DNA of 64,000 nucleotides from Limnospira fusiformis SAG 85.79. GTDB lineage: Bacteria > Cyanobacteriota > Cyanobacteriia > Cyanobacteriales > Microcoleaceae. The DNA is taken from the NCBI RefSeq assembly GCF_012516315.1, contig NZ_CP051185.1, positions 6,205,363 through 6,269,362 on the forward strand, read 5' to 3'. Under the pieces are notes generated by a model that made no database searches, was not told the DNA's origin, and worked only from the letters and a program-made list of their open reading frames with translations. Every line of letters begins with the position of its first letter. The first letter of the stretch is position 1. The position numbers were made by a program, and so were the translations under genes. Below, one piece after another: positions 51,348-59,935 of this stretch.

Positions 51348-51722
51348 TTAATTATCAGTTGATGATTTCTTGGGGGGAGTTTGCTTAGTTGGCTGACTTT
51401 GCACAATGCTATTTTTTAATAACTCTTTAGTGATTCGAGGTTGGCTAGGAGTTGAAGAGAAGCTAGTAGTTCCGGCTAAACGTTGATCACTGGGTTCTGA
51501 CTGCTGGCTATAAATATAGTTGTTCAATATTTGAAACTGACTATTCACAATATTATTATATTGTTCATACCACATAGATATAGCACTAGATAAGGTTTCA
51601 GTATCATCTGCTAAGGGTTCAATTAACTTAAGTAGTTCTTGACGTTTTGGGTCGGTAAACAATTGAGGCTGTTCCTGTAGGAGTTGGACAAAAGCGGCTA
51701 AGTTTTGTTCCTCAAAAGACAT
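51348..51722 (-). CDS. Hypothetical protein, operon partner of the membrane protein
   Basis: A 124-aa protein (begins MSFEEQNLAAFVQLLQEQ) with a helical N-terminal half (ELLKLIEPLADDTETLSSA) and a Ser/Pro/Thr-rich tail. It ends three bases before the 478-aa membrane-protein gene. Possibly an adaptor; unknown. Confidence 0.55.
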   Translation of the reverse strand: MSFEEQNLAAFVQLLQEQPQLFTDPKRQELLKLIEPLADDTETLSSAISMWYEQYNNIVNSQFQILNNYIYSQQSEPSDQRLAGTTSFSSTPSQPRITKELLKNSIVQSQPTKQTPPKKSSTDN

Positions 51723-51929
51723 AGACTTATTTGAAAACGCATCATTATATCCATTGTATCAGATTTCTGGTTTGGGTGCGAATTTAGAAACCCGGTTTCT
51801 GGGACTTTGGTTAGATAGACAATGGGTAATCCCAGATGATAGAATAGGGTAGGGGGTGTCTCAACCATTAAAATTAGCTTTGCGAACCCCTAAAAATCCC
51901 CATTTATATAGTGCTTTGAGGAAAACAAC

Positions 51930-52244
51930 ATGACCGACTTAAAAGAAATCACTATTAAAGTTCCGATTGATATCGCCGAATATTATCGCCATGCTGACCA
52001 ACTCGAAAAGCTACAGATAGAGACGAAGATTGCTTTTGTGCTAAAAAATCAATTGCTTTCCAGGACATCAGCGACAAACAAGCTGCGTCAAACCATGACA
52101 GAAATCGGAAAAAAAGCAGTTGATAACGGATTGACTCCCGAAATTTTAGCCAGTATTTTAAATGACATCGAATTTAGAAACCCGGTTTCTCAAAGAAACC
52201 GGGTTTCTGTAACTTTCCCCACCGCACAAAATGCCCCCCAGTAG
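51930..52244 (+). CDS. Putative antitoxin-like protein with a REP-extended C-terminus
   Basis: A 104-aa protein (begins MTDLKEITIKVPIDIAEYY) with a helical body. After about residue 84 the frame runs through two REP palindromes (RNPVSQRNRVSVTF) and overlaps the 3' end of the CHAT gene. The natural protein probably ended near ILNDIE. Its toxin is not seen. Confidence 0.55.
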   Translation: MTDLKEITIKVPIDIAEYYRHADQLEKLQIETKIAFVLKNQLLSRTSATNKLRQTMTEIGKKAVDNGLTPEILASILNDIEFRNPVSQRNRVSVTFPTAQNAPQ

Positions 52245-54199
52245 TAGGGAGAAGCAAAGGGTTGATCATCTTTTATCTGTTGTAAAGACATCCTTAACTT
52301 CATTTTGTGGGCGGGTTTTATCCAATTTAATAAATCGGATTTCGTGACATTCCTTAACCATTTTTGGGCAGAATTTAAAGCGATCGCTACATTATATCCA
52401 TCCCTTAATAATTCATAAAACCGAATCATTAATAACGCCGTGGAAATATCACTAACCGCCCAAAGGGAACTCACCACATTAGTCGAACCCGCCACCAAAA
52501 AGCCACTGGGTAAGCCGATATATTCATCACTGTTGGAGAGAATATCAATCAACCCCGTCTCGCAGGCGGAAAGCGTCACCAACCGACAGCAACCCAAATC
52601 GAAAGTAAACACATCCCCCAACGTTAAACATTGACTTAAATCAACAGTTTTGTTATCATTAACAGGTAGGTGGCAGTTGCGGTCAATCGGCGAGGGAGGC
52701 GGTTCTAGGTAGCAGTTGGCGAGTAATAAAGCGGACAGTAGGGGATTGGCAAAATTAAAATAACCGTGGCAGGAAAAATGGTGACAATGGGCTGATTTTA
52801 GTTTCCTTTGGTGTGCAGAATTTAACTCGGTTTTGGTCGCCTTTTTGTGAGCTAAAATAGTCTGGGGTTGAAAATCGCTGGAAATGGTCTGAACTTCTAA
52901 GTTGGTAAACTCCAAATCTTCGGTGGGGTTTTGGATGGCAAAAAGTTCCGAAAAATTCGGGCGATCGCGATTATTTGCGGTTTGCAGAAGTTGACAACTG
53001 GGTGCATAACTAACCCCGCCGGAAAATCGATCCATTAAATAGGTGATATTTCCCCCGGATACCGAGAGGGGGATAGCGTGAAGGGGGAATAAATGCAGGA
53101 AGCGGTTAGGAATTAAAACCAGGCGATCGCATTTGTTAGCCGTCTTCTGGATAGTCGCGAGCAGTTCATGAATATGGAGAATTTCCCCCAGTTTTTGCAG
53201 GCGGGAAATCAGGCTATTTTGCCAATTTTGACTCGTGCGGTTTTGATAAGCATTTAAGTAGTCATTAGCCCACTGGATTAATTGCTGATAATCTGCTGGA
53301 CTAGACTGCCAGAGTGTCACCCTTTCCCCGTCGGTTGCGGTGGGTTTTGTCGGGGGTGTGACGATAAACACCAAAAAGCGATCGCTCAAAATATACCATT
53401 CTAAAATCGCGGTATTTTCCCCTGTTAACGCTTGAATTTCTGCAAAAGGCATAGGCTGAACCTTTTGGGTGCGGCGGAATTCCGGGTCAATGGGGGTAAT
53501 ATCAAGGTTAATCAGGCGATCTAGTTGTTCCTGAAGTTGGTAGAGGCGGCTGCGGTCTGGCGGTGAAGTTGGCGCGGTGGTGACATTAGCGCCGCGTTCT
53601 CCCATTGTTGTGCCGCCAAAGTTGTCGCGGTTGCGTTCTTCAATTTCCAGGCGACGTTGTTCGGTTTCGATATCTCCACGCAGGCGGGTGAGTTCATCGA
53701 GGACGGTTTGGGGAATATCGCCTTTGGGGTAAAGGTCACGGGTTGCCATGAGTTCAACCAGGTTACAGGTTTTGCTGCGTTCCACATATTCAATGGCGGC
53801 GGTATAGTTTTTCAGTTCGATGCAAACTTCGACCATGTGTTGATAAAGCGTCTGCCATTCTTCGGCTAATTTCTGTTTATCTGCATCTCCCCCTTTAACA
53901 ATTTCTGTCCGGATATCTTCGACGGTTTCAATGGCATTATCAAAGGTATCATAAGCGAGTTGCCATTGTTTTAATTCTTGATAAGCAACCCCTAAATTAA
54001 ATGATGTTGTTAGATAATCGTAAGGAAAAGCTTGGCGGGTTCTCACTTCTAAAGCGTCTTGATAGTAAGCGATCGCCTTTTCAATATTCTCGGCACGCTG
54101 ACCTAACGGGAATTTTGCTATTAAATCGCCAAATATCACAATAATAATCCCACGCTTCCTGAATATGGCGATTATTTTCAAATCTAAGTATAGCATCAC
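52190..54199 (-). CDS. CHAT-domain (caspase-like) protein with TPR region, ends altered by REPs
   Basis: A 669-aa protein. TPR-like helices (about 30-130, e.g. IEKAIAYYQDALEV), a linker and a C-terminal CHAT protease with H in HHFSCHGYFN and C in LVTLSACETGL. CHAT proteases are effectors in several defence and death systems. The first about 25 residues are unlike TPR sequence and the last ones (ETRFL) are encoded by a REP palindrome. More TPRs were probably lost upstream, since a REP pair lies right there (54221-54255). Active-site residues are intact. Confidence 0.78.
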   Translation of the reverse strand: MMLYLDLKIIAIFRKRGIIIVIFGDLIAKFPLGQRAENIEKAIAYYQDALEVRTRQAFPYDYLTTSFNLGVAYQELKQWQLAYDTFDNAIETVEDIRTEIVKGGDADKQKLAEEWQTLYQHMVEVCIELKNYTAAIEYVERSKTCNLVELMATRDLYPKGDIPQTVLDELTRLRGDIETEQRRLEIEERNRDNFGGTTMGERGANVTTAPTSPPDRSRLYQLQEQLDRLINLDITPIDPEFRRTQKVQPMPFAEIQALTGENTAILEWYILSDRFLVFIVTPPTKPTATDGERVTLWQSSPADYQQLIQWANDYLNAYQNRTSQNWQNSLISRLQKLGEILHIHELLATIQKTANKCDRLVLIPNRFLHLFPLHAIPLSVSGGNITYLMDRFSGGVSYAPSCQLLQTANNRDRPNFSELFAIQNPTEDLEFTNLEVQTISSDFQPQTILAHKKATKTELNSAHQRKLKSAHCHHFSCHGYFNFANPLLSALLLANCYLEPPPSPIDRNCHLPVNDNKTVDLSQCLTLGDVFTFDLGCCRLVTLSACETGLIDILSNSDEYIGLPSGFLVAGSTNVVSSLWAVSDISTALLMIRFYELLRDGYNVAIALNSAQKWLRNVTKSDLLNWIKPAHKMKLRMSLQQIKDDQPFASPYYWGAFCAVGKVTETRFL

Positions 54200-54204
54200 T
54201 ATAG

Positions 54205-54456
54205 CTAAGTGTCAACCCCAGAGAAACCCGGTTTCTTCGAGAACCGGGTTTCTTTATCCGCCATTAAATCATCAACAGTCACTGGTTGAGTTTTACCCTG
54301 TTTATATTCAGCATGAGCCTCAACAATACTCTCAGCAATTTCTTTCCGCCTTTTTTCGGATAATCGTTTTTGCAGAATTTCAATTAAAAAATCTTGCTCG
54401 GACTCCGACAGAGACTCTGCTAGTTCCAAAACTTGATGAAAATTAGCTGGTGGCAT
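54205..54456 (-). CDS. Putative antitoxin with REP-derived tail
   Basis: An 83-aa protein (begins MPPANFHQVLELAESLSES), helical with a DDLMADKET end. The last residues (RFSKKPGFSGVDT) are encoded by the REP pair. It resembles antitoxins of RelE/PIN toxins in cyanobacteria. No toxin follows: the CHAT gene lies where it would be. Confidence 0.6.
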   Translation of the reverse strand: MPPANFHQVLELAESLSESEQDFLIEILQKRLSEKRRKEIAESIVEAHAEYKQGKTQPVTVDDLMADKETRFSKKPGFSGVDT

Positions 54457-54545
54457 AATCCTCTGATGTGGTAAGTATTAACAGTTAGTGATTAGATACC
54501 AAGAAGCACTCATAAACCCAGTTTTCGAGAACCGGGTTTTTTTTA

Positions 54546-55148
54546 CTAAGAAGAAGAATCACGGCGAGTCAAAGCATCTAAGAGGTTGCGGTGATATTCT
54601 GGGACTGTATCAGTTGGCGTGGGTTGACTGGTTTCAGGAGTCGGGGGAGTTGGAGTAGTGTTTTGGGTTGCAGGTGCTGGTGTAGGCTGTTGTTTATAAG
54701 CCGGACGACCATAACCCATAATCCCCCCAGGACGACGTTGGCGACGCATGACTGCTCCGCCATTAGATTCATTACCAACCGCTGTGTTACCCTCAATACT
54801 GGTGACACTACCATCAGAATGAATAGTTTCTACAATTCCCACATGATCAGAGATGCCGTCCCCCTGCCAACAGTAAAATACCACATCCCCAACCTGTGGC
54901 TGAGAAAACCATCGGCCCTGTCTCTGAAACCAATGTACCCCATCTTGACAATAGGCAAATCCTTTGGAGGTGCGAATTGGTAGGGTCAGACCCGCGCGAT
55001 CGAAGCAGTAGGACACGAAAATCGCGCACCAAGGCACATGATTCATACCATACCACTGACCATATTTATTTTGATTACTGTGTGGGGGTGATTCAGTGTA
55101 GCCTATTTCCGCCACAGCCACTCGCAGAACATCATTTGCTGTCGTCAT
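54546..55148 (-). CDS. CHAP-domain peptidoglycan hydrolase
   Basis: A 200-aa protein with an N-terminal CHAP-type amidase: catalytic Cys in PWCAIFVSYC, His in SDHVGIVE and the EGNT segment. A Pro/Thr-rich tail (about 150-185) follows. There is no signal peptide, so export may need a holin or another route, as in phage-type lysins. Standing alone between intergenic stretches. Confidence 0.8.
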   Translation of the reverse strand: MTTANDVLRVAVAEIGYTESPPHSNQNKYGQWYGMNHVPWCAIFVSYCFDRAGLTLPIRTSKGFAYCQDGVHWFQRQGRWFSQPQVGDVVFYCWQGDGISDHVGIVETIHSDGSVTSIEGNTAVGNESNGGAVMRRQRRPGGIMGYGRPAYKQQPTPAPATQNTTPTPPTPETSQPTPTDTVPEYHRNLLDALTRRDSSS

Positions 55149-55540
55149 GGTAGAATTTTCCTTTACTATTTATCTTAGTTATATCTCAATTATCAAATCA
55201 TTAGTTTAGTTTTTGGTCTCCAATTAGCACAGTTTCTCAACTGTCCTGATACCCAGAACCCCTGGCACTACTAAAAATCTCCGCTGCCACCATCATTTTA
55301 CAACAGTATTGATCTAGATCACTGTCTTAGTCCACTCAAATCACTCTCCGAATTGATCAAATTCACCAACCTTTAGCCATAATATCACAGAAATTGTCTG
55401 TCATCTGCCGCATAATGGAAACCATAACAGGGAGCCGGGAATCAGGAGTTAAAAGGACTCTACCCTTAGCGTCAGTGGTCTGTTTAATAACTGTCCTGGT
55501 AACTGCTATATCAAAGCACCAAATCTGGGGAGACAGTATC
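55149..55540. other. Intergenic region between CHAP and pentapeptide genes
   Basis: About 390 bases. An open frame running into the pentapeptide gene from 55394 contains a signal-like segment (LASVVCLITVLVTAI), but the Met at 55541 gives the better gene start. Promoters of both divergent genes probably lie here. Nothing else recognised. Confidence 0.4.
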
Positions 55541-55795
55541 ATGAAAGCTAATGGTTCCAAAAAGTCGTTTTTTATTAATCTCAAAGGTGCGGATCTGACT
55601 AATGCTAATTTGGCGGGTATTAATTTGGGTAAGGCAGATTTAGAACACGCTATTTTTGAGGGTGCTAATCTGCAAGATGCTGATTTTAGTCAGGTTCGCA
55701 ATTTGCGAGTTTCCCAAATTAAACAGGCTGTAAATTGGCAATCTGCTCGTTATCATCAATCTCTTCAACAAGAATTAGGTATCGCCAACTATTGA
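55541..55795 (+). CDS. Small pentapeptide-repeat protein
   Basis: An 84-aa protein from ATG 55541 (MKANGSKKSFFINLKGAD). The central part shows A(D/N)LXX repeats (GADLTNANLAGINLGKADLE, ANLQDADFSQ), a short right-handed beta-helix. Too short for a full quadrilateral helix, so it may be one capped unit. If the upstream in-frame start at 55394 is used, the protein would gain an N-terminal membrane segment. Confidence 0.72.
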   Translation: MKANGSKKSFFINLKGADLTNANLAGINLGKADLEHAIFEGANLQDADFSQVRNLRVSQIKQAVNWQSARYHQSLQQELGIANY

Positions 55796-56002
55796 AAGAA
55801 GCAAATCGGGACGCAACGACTGAAATAGTGTTGCGTCCACAGTTAGTCTGAGATAAATTATGATTTAATGATATGGGATAGACTCAATCTGGCTAGTTAA
55901 ATTAACTTGTTGACCAAAATTTCAACAATTGGTCATCCCGCAACTGCGATCGCCTATTTAAACTTAGAGGGAATTTCGATACAATAATCATCATAGTAAT
56001 TT

Positions 56003-57202
56003 ATGGCGATCGCATATTTTATGACCTCAAATGTCAAACCCCCATCTAGTCCCGACCCAGAATTAGAAATCACCGAAGAAGACGAAGAACAATCAGAGTT
56101 AGACTATTTTTTTGACGAACCCGGAACCCTCCCCGGAACCCTAGACCTGAAAAGTGATGCAGTTCCTCCTCAACTGGTAGTCATTGAGTACAACCAGACT
56201 ACTGCTATGCGTACTATCATCAACAGTCCCTCAGAATATACTCGTTATCATGATTCTGAATGTATATCCTGGTTAGATATACAAGGTTTAGGAAACTTAG
56301 AAACCTGGCGACAGATGACCGAAATTTTTAACCTTCATCCCATTGCTTTAGAAGATGTGGTGAATGTTCCTCAGCGTCCGAAAGTTGTTTATTATGACAA
56401 TCCCGATCATGTAGTAATTATCGCTTGGATGGTCATGTTAAGTCCCCGGTCTCAAAAATTACATAAAGAACAGGTTAGTATTATTTTAGGGGAACATTAT
56501 GTAATCACAGTTCAAGAAAAGCCTAAATATGACTGTTTAGAACCTGTCAGAAATCGGATTCGCCAAAATCAAGGTAATATTACCAAATATGGCACGGACT
56601 ATCTGGCTTATGCTATTTTAGACGCGATTATTGATGAATTTTTCCCGGTCTTAGAAGTCTATAGCGATATGCTAGAAGATTTAGAGGATGAGGTTTTGTT
56701 TCAGCCACAATCCAAAACCATGCAGAATATCTATAAAACGAAACGGGATCTGATTGTTTTACGTCGCGCGATCTGGTATCAGCGAGAATCCTTAAATATC
56801 CTGATTCGCGACAAAAATAAATTGGTCAGCAAAAAAGTGCGAGTTTATCTGAGAGACTGTTATGATAATACAGTCAATATTCGCGATATGCTGGAGACTT
56901 ACCGGGAGTTAGCCTCAGATCTGATTAGTATTTACCTGTCGTCTATGGGAAACCGCATGAATGAAATCATGAAAGTTTTAACGGTCATCTCGACAATTTT
57001 TATTCCCCTAACCTTTGTTGTCGGTGTCTATGGAATGAACTTTGACCCGGAAACCTCCCCCTGGAATATGCCAGAATTAAAATCCTATTATGGTTATCCA
57101 ATATCCCTAGCATTAATGGCAATTATGGCGGGTAGTTTAATTTACTTTTTTTGGAAACGAGGTTGGTTTAATGATTTCTCCCAATTTGACCGCGACCATT
57201 AG
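56003..57202 (+). CDS. corA: CorA-family Mg2+/Co2+ channel
   Basis: A 399-aa protein with an acidic N-terminus, a large cytoplasmic helical domain, and two C-terminal membrane helices. The selectivity motif YGMNF follows the first helix. Pentameric channel for divalent metals in the inner membrane. Start at ATG 56003 lies in a HIP1 site; ATG 56021 (MTSNVKPPSSPD) is an alternative. Confidence 0.92.
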   Translation: MAIAYFMTSNVKPPSSPDPELEITEEDEEQSELDYFFDEPGTLPGTLDLKSDAVPPQLVVIEYNQTTAMRTIINSPSEYTRYHDSECISWLDIQGLGNLETWRQMTEIFNLHPIALEDVVNVPQRPKVVYYDNPDHVVIIAWMVMLSPRSQKLHKEQVSIILGEHYVITVQEKPKYDCLEPVRNRIRQNQGNITKYGTDYLAYAILDAIIDEFFPVLEVYSDMLEDLEDEVLFQPQSKTMQNIYKTKRDLIVLRRAIWYQRESLNILIRDKNKLVSKKVRVYLRDCYDNTVNIRDMLETYRELASDLISIYLSSMGNRMNEIMKVLTVISTIFIPLTFVVGVYGMNFDPETSPWNMPELKSYYGYPISLALMAIMAGSLIYFFWKRGWFNDFSQFDRDH

Positions 57203-57273
57203 TGAAAATCTGGGTAATTCCGCAAATAGCCACTATTTGACTGTTTTTTGTTCACCTTCACAGCTAACTTACT

Positions 57274-59043
57274 ATGAAAACTGAACAGATAATTGCTGGA
57301 CGCTATCGAATCATCAAATGCTTAGGAGAAGGGGGATTTAGTACCACATACTTAGCCATAGATCAGCAAAATTCGGCTAATTCTCCCTGTGTGGTTAAAC
57401 ACTTCTCCCCCCAATGGAAAGGTCGGGAAAGTCTCGCCAAAGCCTCGGAACTATTTGAACTAGAAGCCACCCGTTTAGAAAATCTCGGTAAACATCCACA
57501 AATCGCCCAAATTTTTAATTACTTTAAAGTTGACAATAGCCAGTATTTGGTGCTAGAATATATTGAGGGTGATAATTTATCGGAAATCCTCGCCAAGAGG
57601 GGAGTATTTAACGAGTCTCAAATTCGCTACCTACTGGCTAACTTATTGCCAGTGCTAGAATTTGTACATTCCGAGAATATTATCCACCGAGACATCAAAC
57701 CAGAGAATATTATCCGTTCTGCTAACGGACAATTGGTGCTGGTAGACTTTGGCGCAGCTAAAGAGGCGATCGGTAGTGCTTTACTACGCACAGGAACTAT
57801 AATTGGCACACCGGAATATATTGCTCCGGAACAACTAAGAGGAAAAGCCTCGTTTGCTAGTGATTTATATAGTCTAGGTGTCACTTGTATACATCTACTC
57901 ACGCAAATGTCACCGTTCGACTTATTTGATACTGGAGAATTTTGCTGGGTGTGGCATCATTATTTAGTGAATAATCCCATCAGTGATGAACTGACAAAAA
58001 TTCTGAATCGGCTGATTGAAGATGCGACTAATAACCGCTATCAATCAGCGTCAGAAGTTCTGCAAGATCTAAATGCTCGTAGTAACCAACTTAGCGTAAT
58101 TACGCAACCAGTTAGCTTCCCCTCGGCTAAAAATAGTGTGGGTTGGAAACGTCCCCAAACTTTGAGCGACTATTGGAGTTCTGTATCTTGTGTCGCCTTT
58201 AGTCCCGATGGTAATATTTTGGCGGGAGGTAGTTTCGATCGCACTATTCGACTATGGCGACCACAGACGGGAGAATTTATGATATCTTTACTAGGATCTT
58301 CTCAACCCATTCTGGCGATCGCCTTTAGTCCAGATGGAAAACTCTTAGCGGGGGGTAGTGGTGACGGTCAGATTCATCTATGGAACCTAGAAAACAGCGA
58401 AGAAGTGATCGCCATTGCGGCTCATGAAACCGACCGAGTTTCCATGTCTATCACCTTTAGTCCCAAAGGCGATATTATTGCCAGTGGTAGTGACGATGGA
58501 ACCGTGAAAATCTGGAAACTTTCCACCTGTCAACTATGCCACACCTTACAACATTCGCGGGGGATTAATGGCATTGCCATTTCAGCCAATGGGGAACTGT
58601 TAGCAGCAGCCAGTAGCGATAATTCTATCCACCTATGGGAGGTAAATAGTACCGAACACCTAGGGCAACTTTTAGGACATGAGCGGGACATTAATGCGAT
58701 CGCTTTTAGTCCCAATAGTCAAATCCTCGCCTCAGCCAGTAGTGACAACACCATCAAACTATGGGATATGGAAACTCAGCAACTCCTAAAAACCTTAACC
58801 GGACACGAAGACTGGGTGAGAACTGTTGCATTTATTCGCTCTCCCGACCAAGACCGAAAATCACTGCTAGTCAGTGGTAGTGCCGATCGCACCATCAAAA
58901 TTTGGGATCTCGACCAAGGAAAAGCCATTGATACCCTAGTAGGACACACCAAAGATATTAATGCGATCGCCATCAGTCCCAATCATCGCACCATCGCCAG
59001 TGGTAGTAGTGACAACACCATCAAAATTTGGCGACGGGAATAG
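57274..59043 (+). CDS. Serine/threonine kinase with WD40 repeats
   Basis: A 589-aa protein. The N-terminal kinase has the Gly loop GEGGFSTT (18-25), K42, HRDIKPEN (138-145) and DFG (158-160). From about residue 300 it has about six WD40 repeats (AFSPDGNILAGGSFDRTIRLW, ...SSDNTIKLWD) forming a propeller. Such Hanks-type kinases are common in filamentous cyanobacteria. No membrane segment. The partner that docks on the propeller is unknown. Confidence 0.92.
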   Translation: MKTEQIIAGRYRIIKCLGEGGFSTTYLAIDQQNSANSPCVVKHFSPQWKGRESLAKASELFELEATRLENLGKHPQIAQIFNYFKVDNSQYLVLEYIEGDNLSEILAKRGVFNESQIRYLLANLLPVLEFVHSENIIHRDIKPENIIRSANGQLVLVDFGAAKEAIGSALLRTGTIIGTPEYIAPEQLRGKASFASDLYSLGVTCIHLLTQMSPFDLFDTGEFCWVWHHYLVNNPISDELTKILNRLIEDATNNRYQSASEVLQDLNARSNQLSVITQPVSFPSAKNSVGWKRPQTLSDYWSSVSCVAFSPDGNILAGGSFDRTIRLWRPQTGEFMISLLGSSQPILAIAFSPDGKLLAGGSGDGQIHLWNLENSEEVIAIAAHETDRVSMSITFSPKGDIIASGSDDGTVKIWKLSTCQLCHTLQHSRGINGIAISANGELLAAASSDNSIHLWEVNSTEHLGQLLGHERDINAIAFSPNSQILASASSDNTIKLWDMETQQLLKTLTGHEDWVRTVAFIRSPDQDRKSLLVSGSADRTIKIWDLDQGKAIDTLVGHTKDINAIAISPNHRTIASGSSDNTIKIWRRE

Positions 59044-59087
59044 TTTTTACAAACCCAATAGCCATCAAACCCCAAATTCCATCAACC

Positions 59088-59624
59088 ATGAATTTACCCA
59101 CATTAATCACCACCTCCCGTCTCTTAGGGATTCCCTTTATCTTGTGGACTTTAGAGCAACCGACCCCAGAAAATCGCTGGCTCTGTCTAGGTATTTTTAT
59201 CATCGTCGCCGCCACCGATTGGCTAGATGGCTACCTAGCCAGAAAACTGAACCAAGTCACAGACCTAGGAAAAATCCTCGATCCTCTCGTAGATAAATTA
59301 CTGGTATTAGCTCCCCTGTTAGCACTGGTAGAAATCGGCGAAATTCCCGCCTGGGGAGTGTTTCTGATTTTGGGGAGAGAATTAGCGATCGCTGGGTGGC
59401 GAGTTAATCAAACCCAAATTTCCGGAGCCAACCTGCTAGGAAAAATCAAGACCGTTGTGCAAATAGTCGCCATTGCTTTATTAATTGCTCCCCTTTCCCC
59501 CATTTGGGAAACAATTGCGATCGGCATATTTTGGCTCGCCGTAGCCATCACCTTAATTTCCGGTCTAATTTATATTTTACCCCCCATACCCAGCCAACAA
59601 ACCCCCCCAAATCATTCTAGCTAA
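59088..59624 (+). CDS. pgsA: CDP-diacylglycerol-glycerol-3-phosphate 3-phosphatidyltransferase
   Basis: A 178-aa membrane enzyme from ATG 59088 (MNLPTLITTSRLLGIPF). The CDP-alcohol phosphotransferase motif is complete: D-x2-DG-x2-AR-x8-G-x3-D-x3-D (DWLDGYLARK ... GKILDPLVDK). It makes phosphatidylglycerol phosphate, the precursor of PG in thylakoids. Several membrane helices are visible. It starts 44 bases after the kinase gene. Confidence 0.9.
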   Translation: MNLPTLITTSRLLGIPFILWTLEQPTPENRWLCLGIFIIVAATDWLDGYLARKLNQVTDLGKILDPLVDKLLVLAPLLALVEIGEIPAWGVFLILGRELAIAGWRVNQTQISGANLLGKIKTVVQIVAIALLIAPLSPIWETIAIGIFWLAVAITLISGLIYILPPIPSQQTPPNHSS

Positions 59625-59935
59625 TTTCAGTAAAACCGGAACTTTTCCCAGTGAACTTTCACCACCCGAACAGCCTAACAAATTCACAAGTTCTGTTAAA
59701 ATACTTATAGACACCTGCTCTCAGGTGTGCATTCCCCTAGAAGCAGGGTGTAGGGTGTTAGGTATAGGGGGGTCAATACACCAATAATAACTTGATCTTA
59801 ATAATTTTCTGCTTTTATCTTTAGGTGTTCTCGTGAGTTTATCTATGGTTTTTCTCCCCAATTGTTGTGCCAAAATTAACGCCGTAACTACCAATTTGGA
59901 TAACTTGATAACTAGGTTTATCATAGGTGATTTAC
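59625..59935. other. Intergenic region with a hairpin
   Basis: About 310 bases. A perfect stem ACACCTG/CAGGTGT (59711-59728, 4-base loop) has no T-run, so a terminator is unlikely. Nothing else is recognised; promoter of the sensor kinase expected near the right end. Confidence 0.4.

Noticed and set aside
59711..59728. ACACCTG/CAGGTGT hairpin as terminator of pgsA
   Set aside because: The stem is perfect but no T-run follows.
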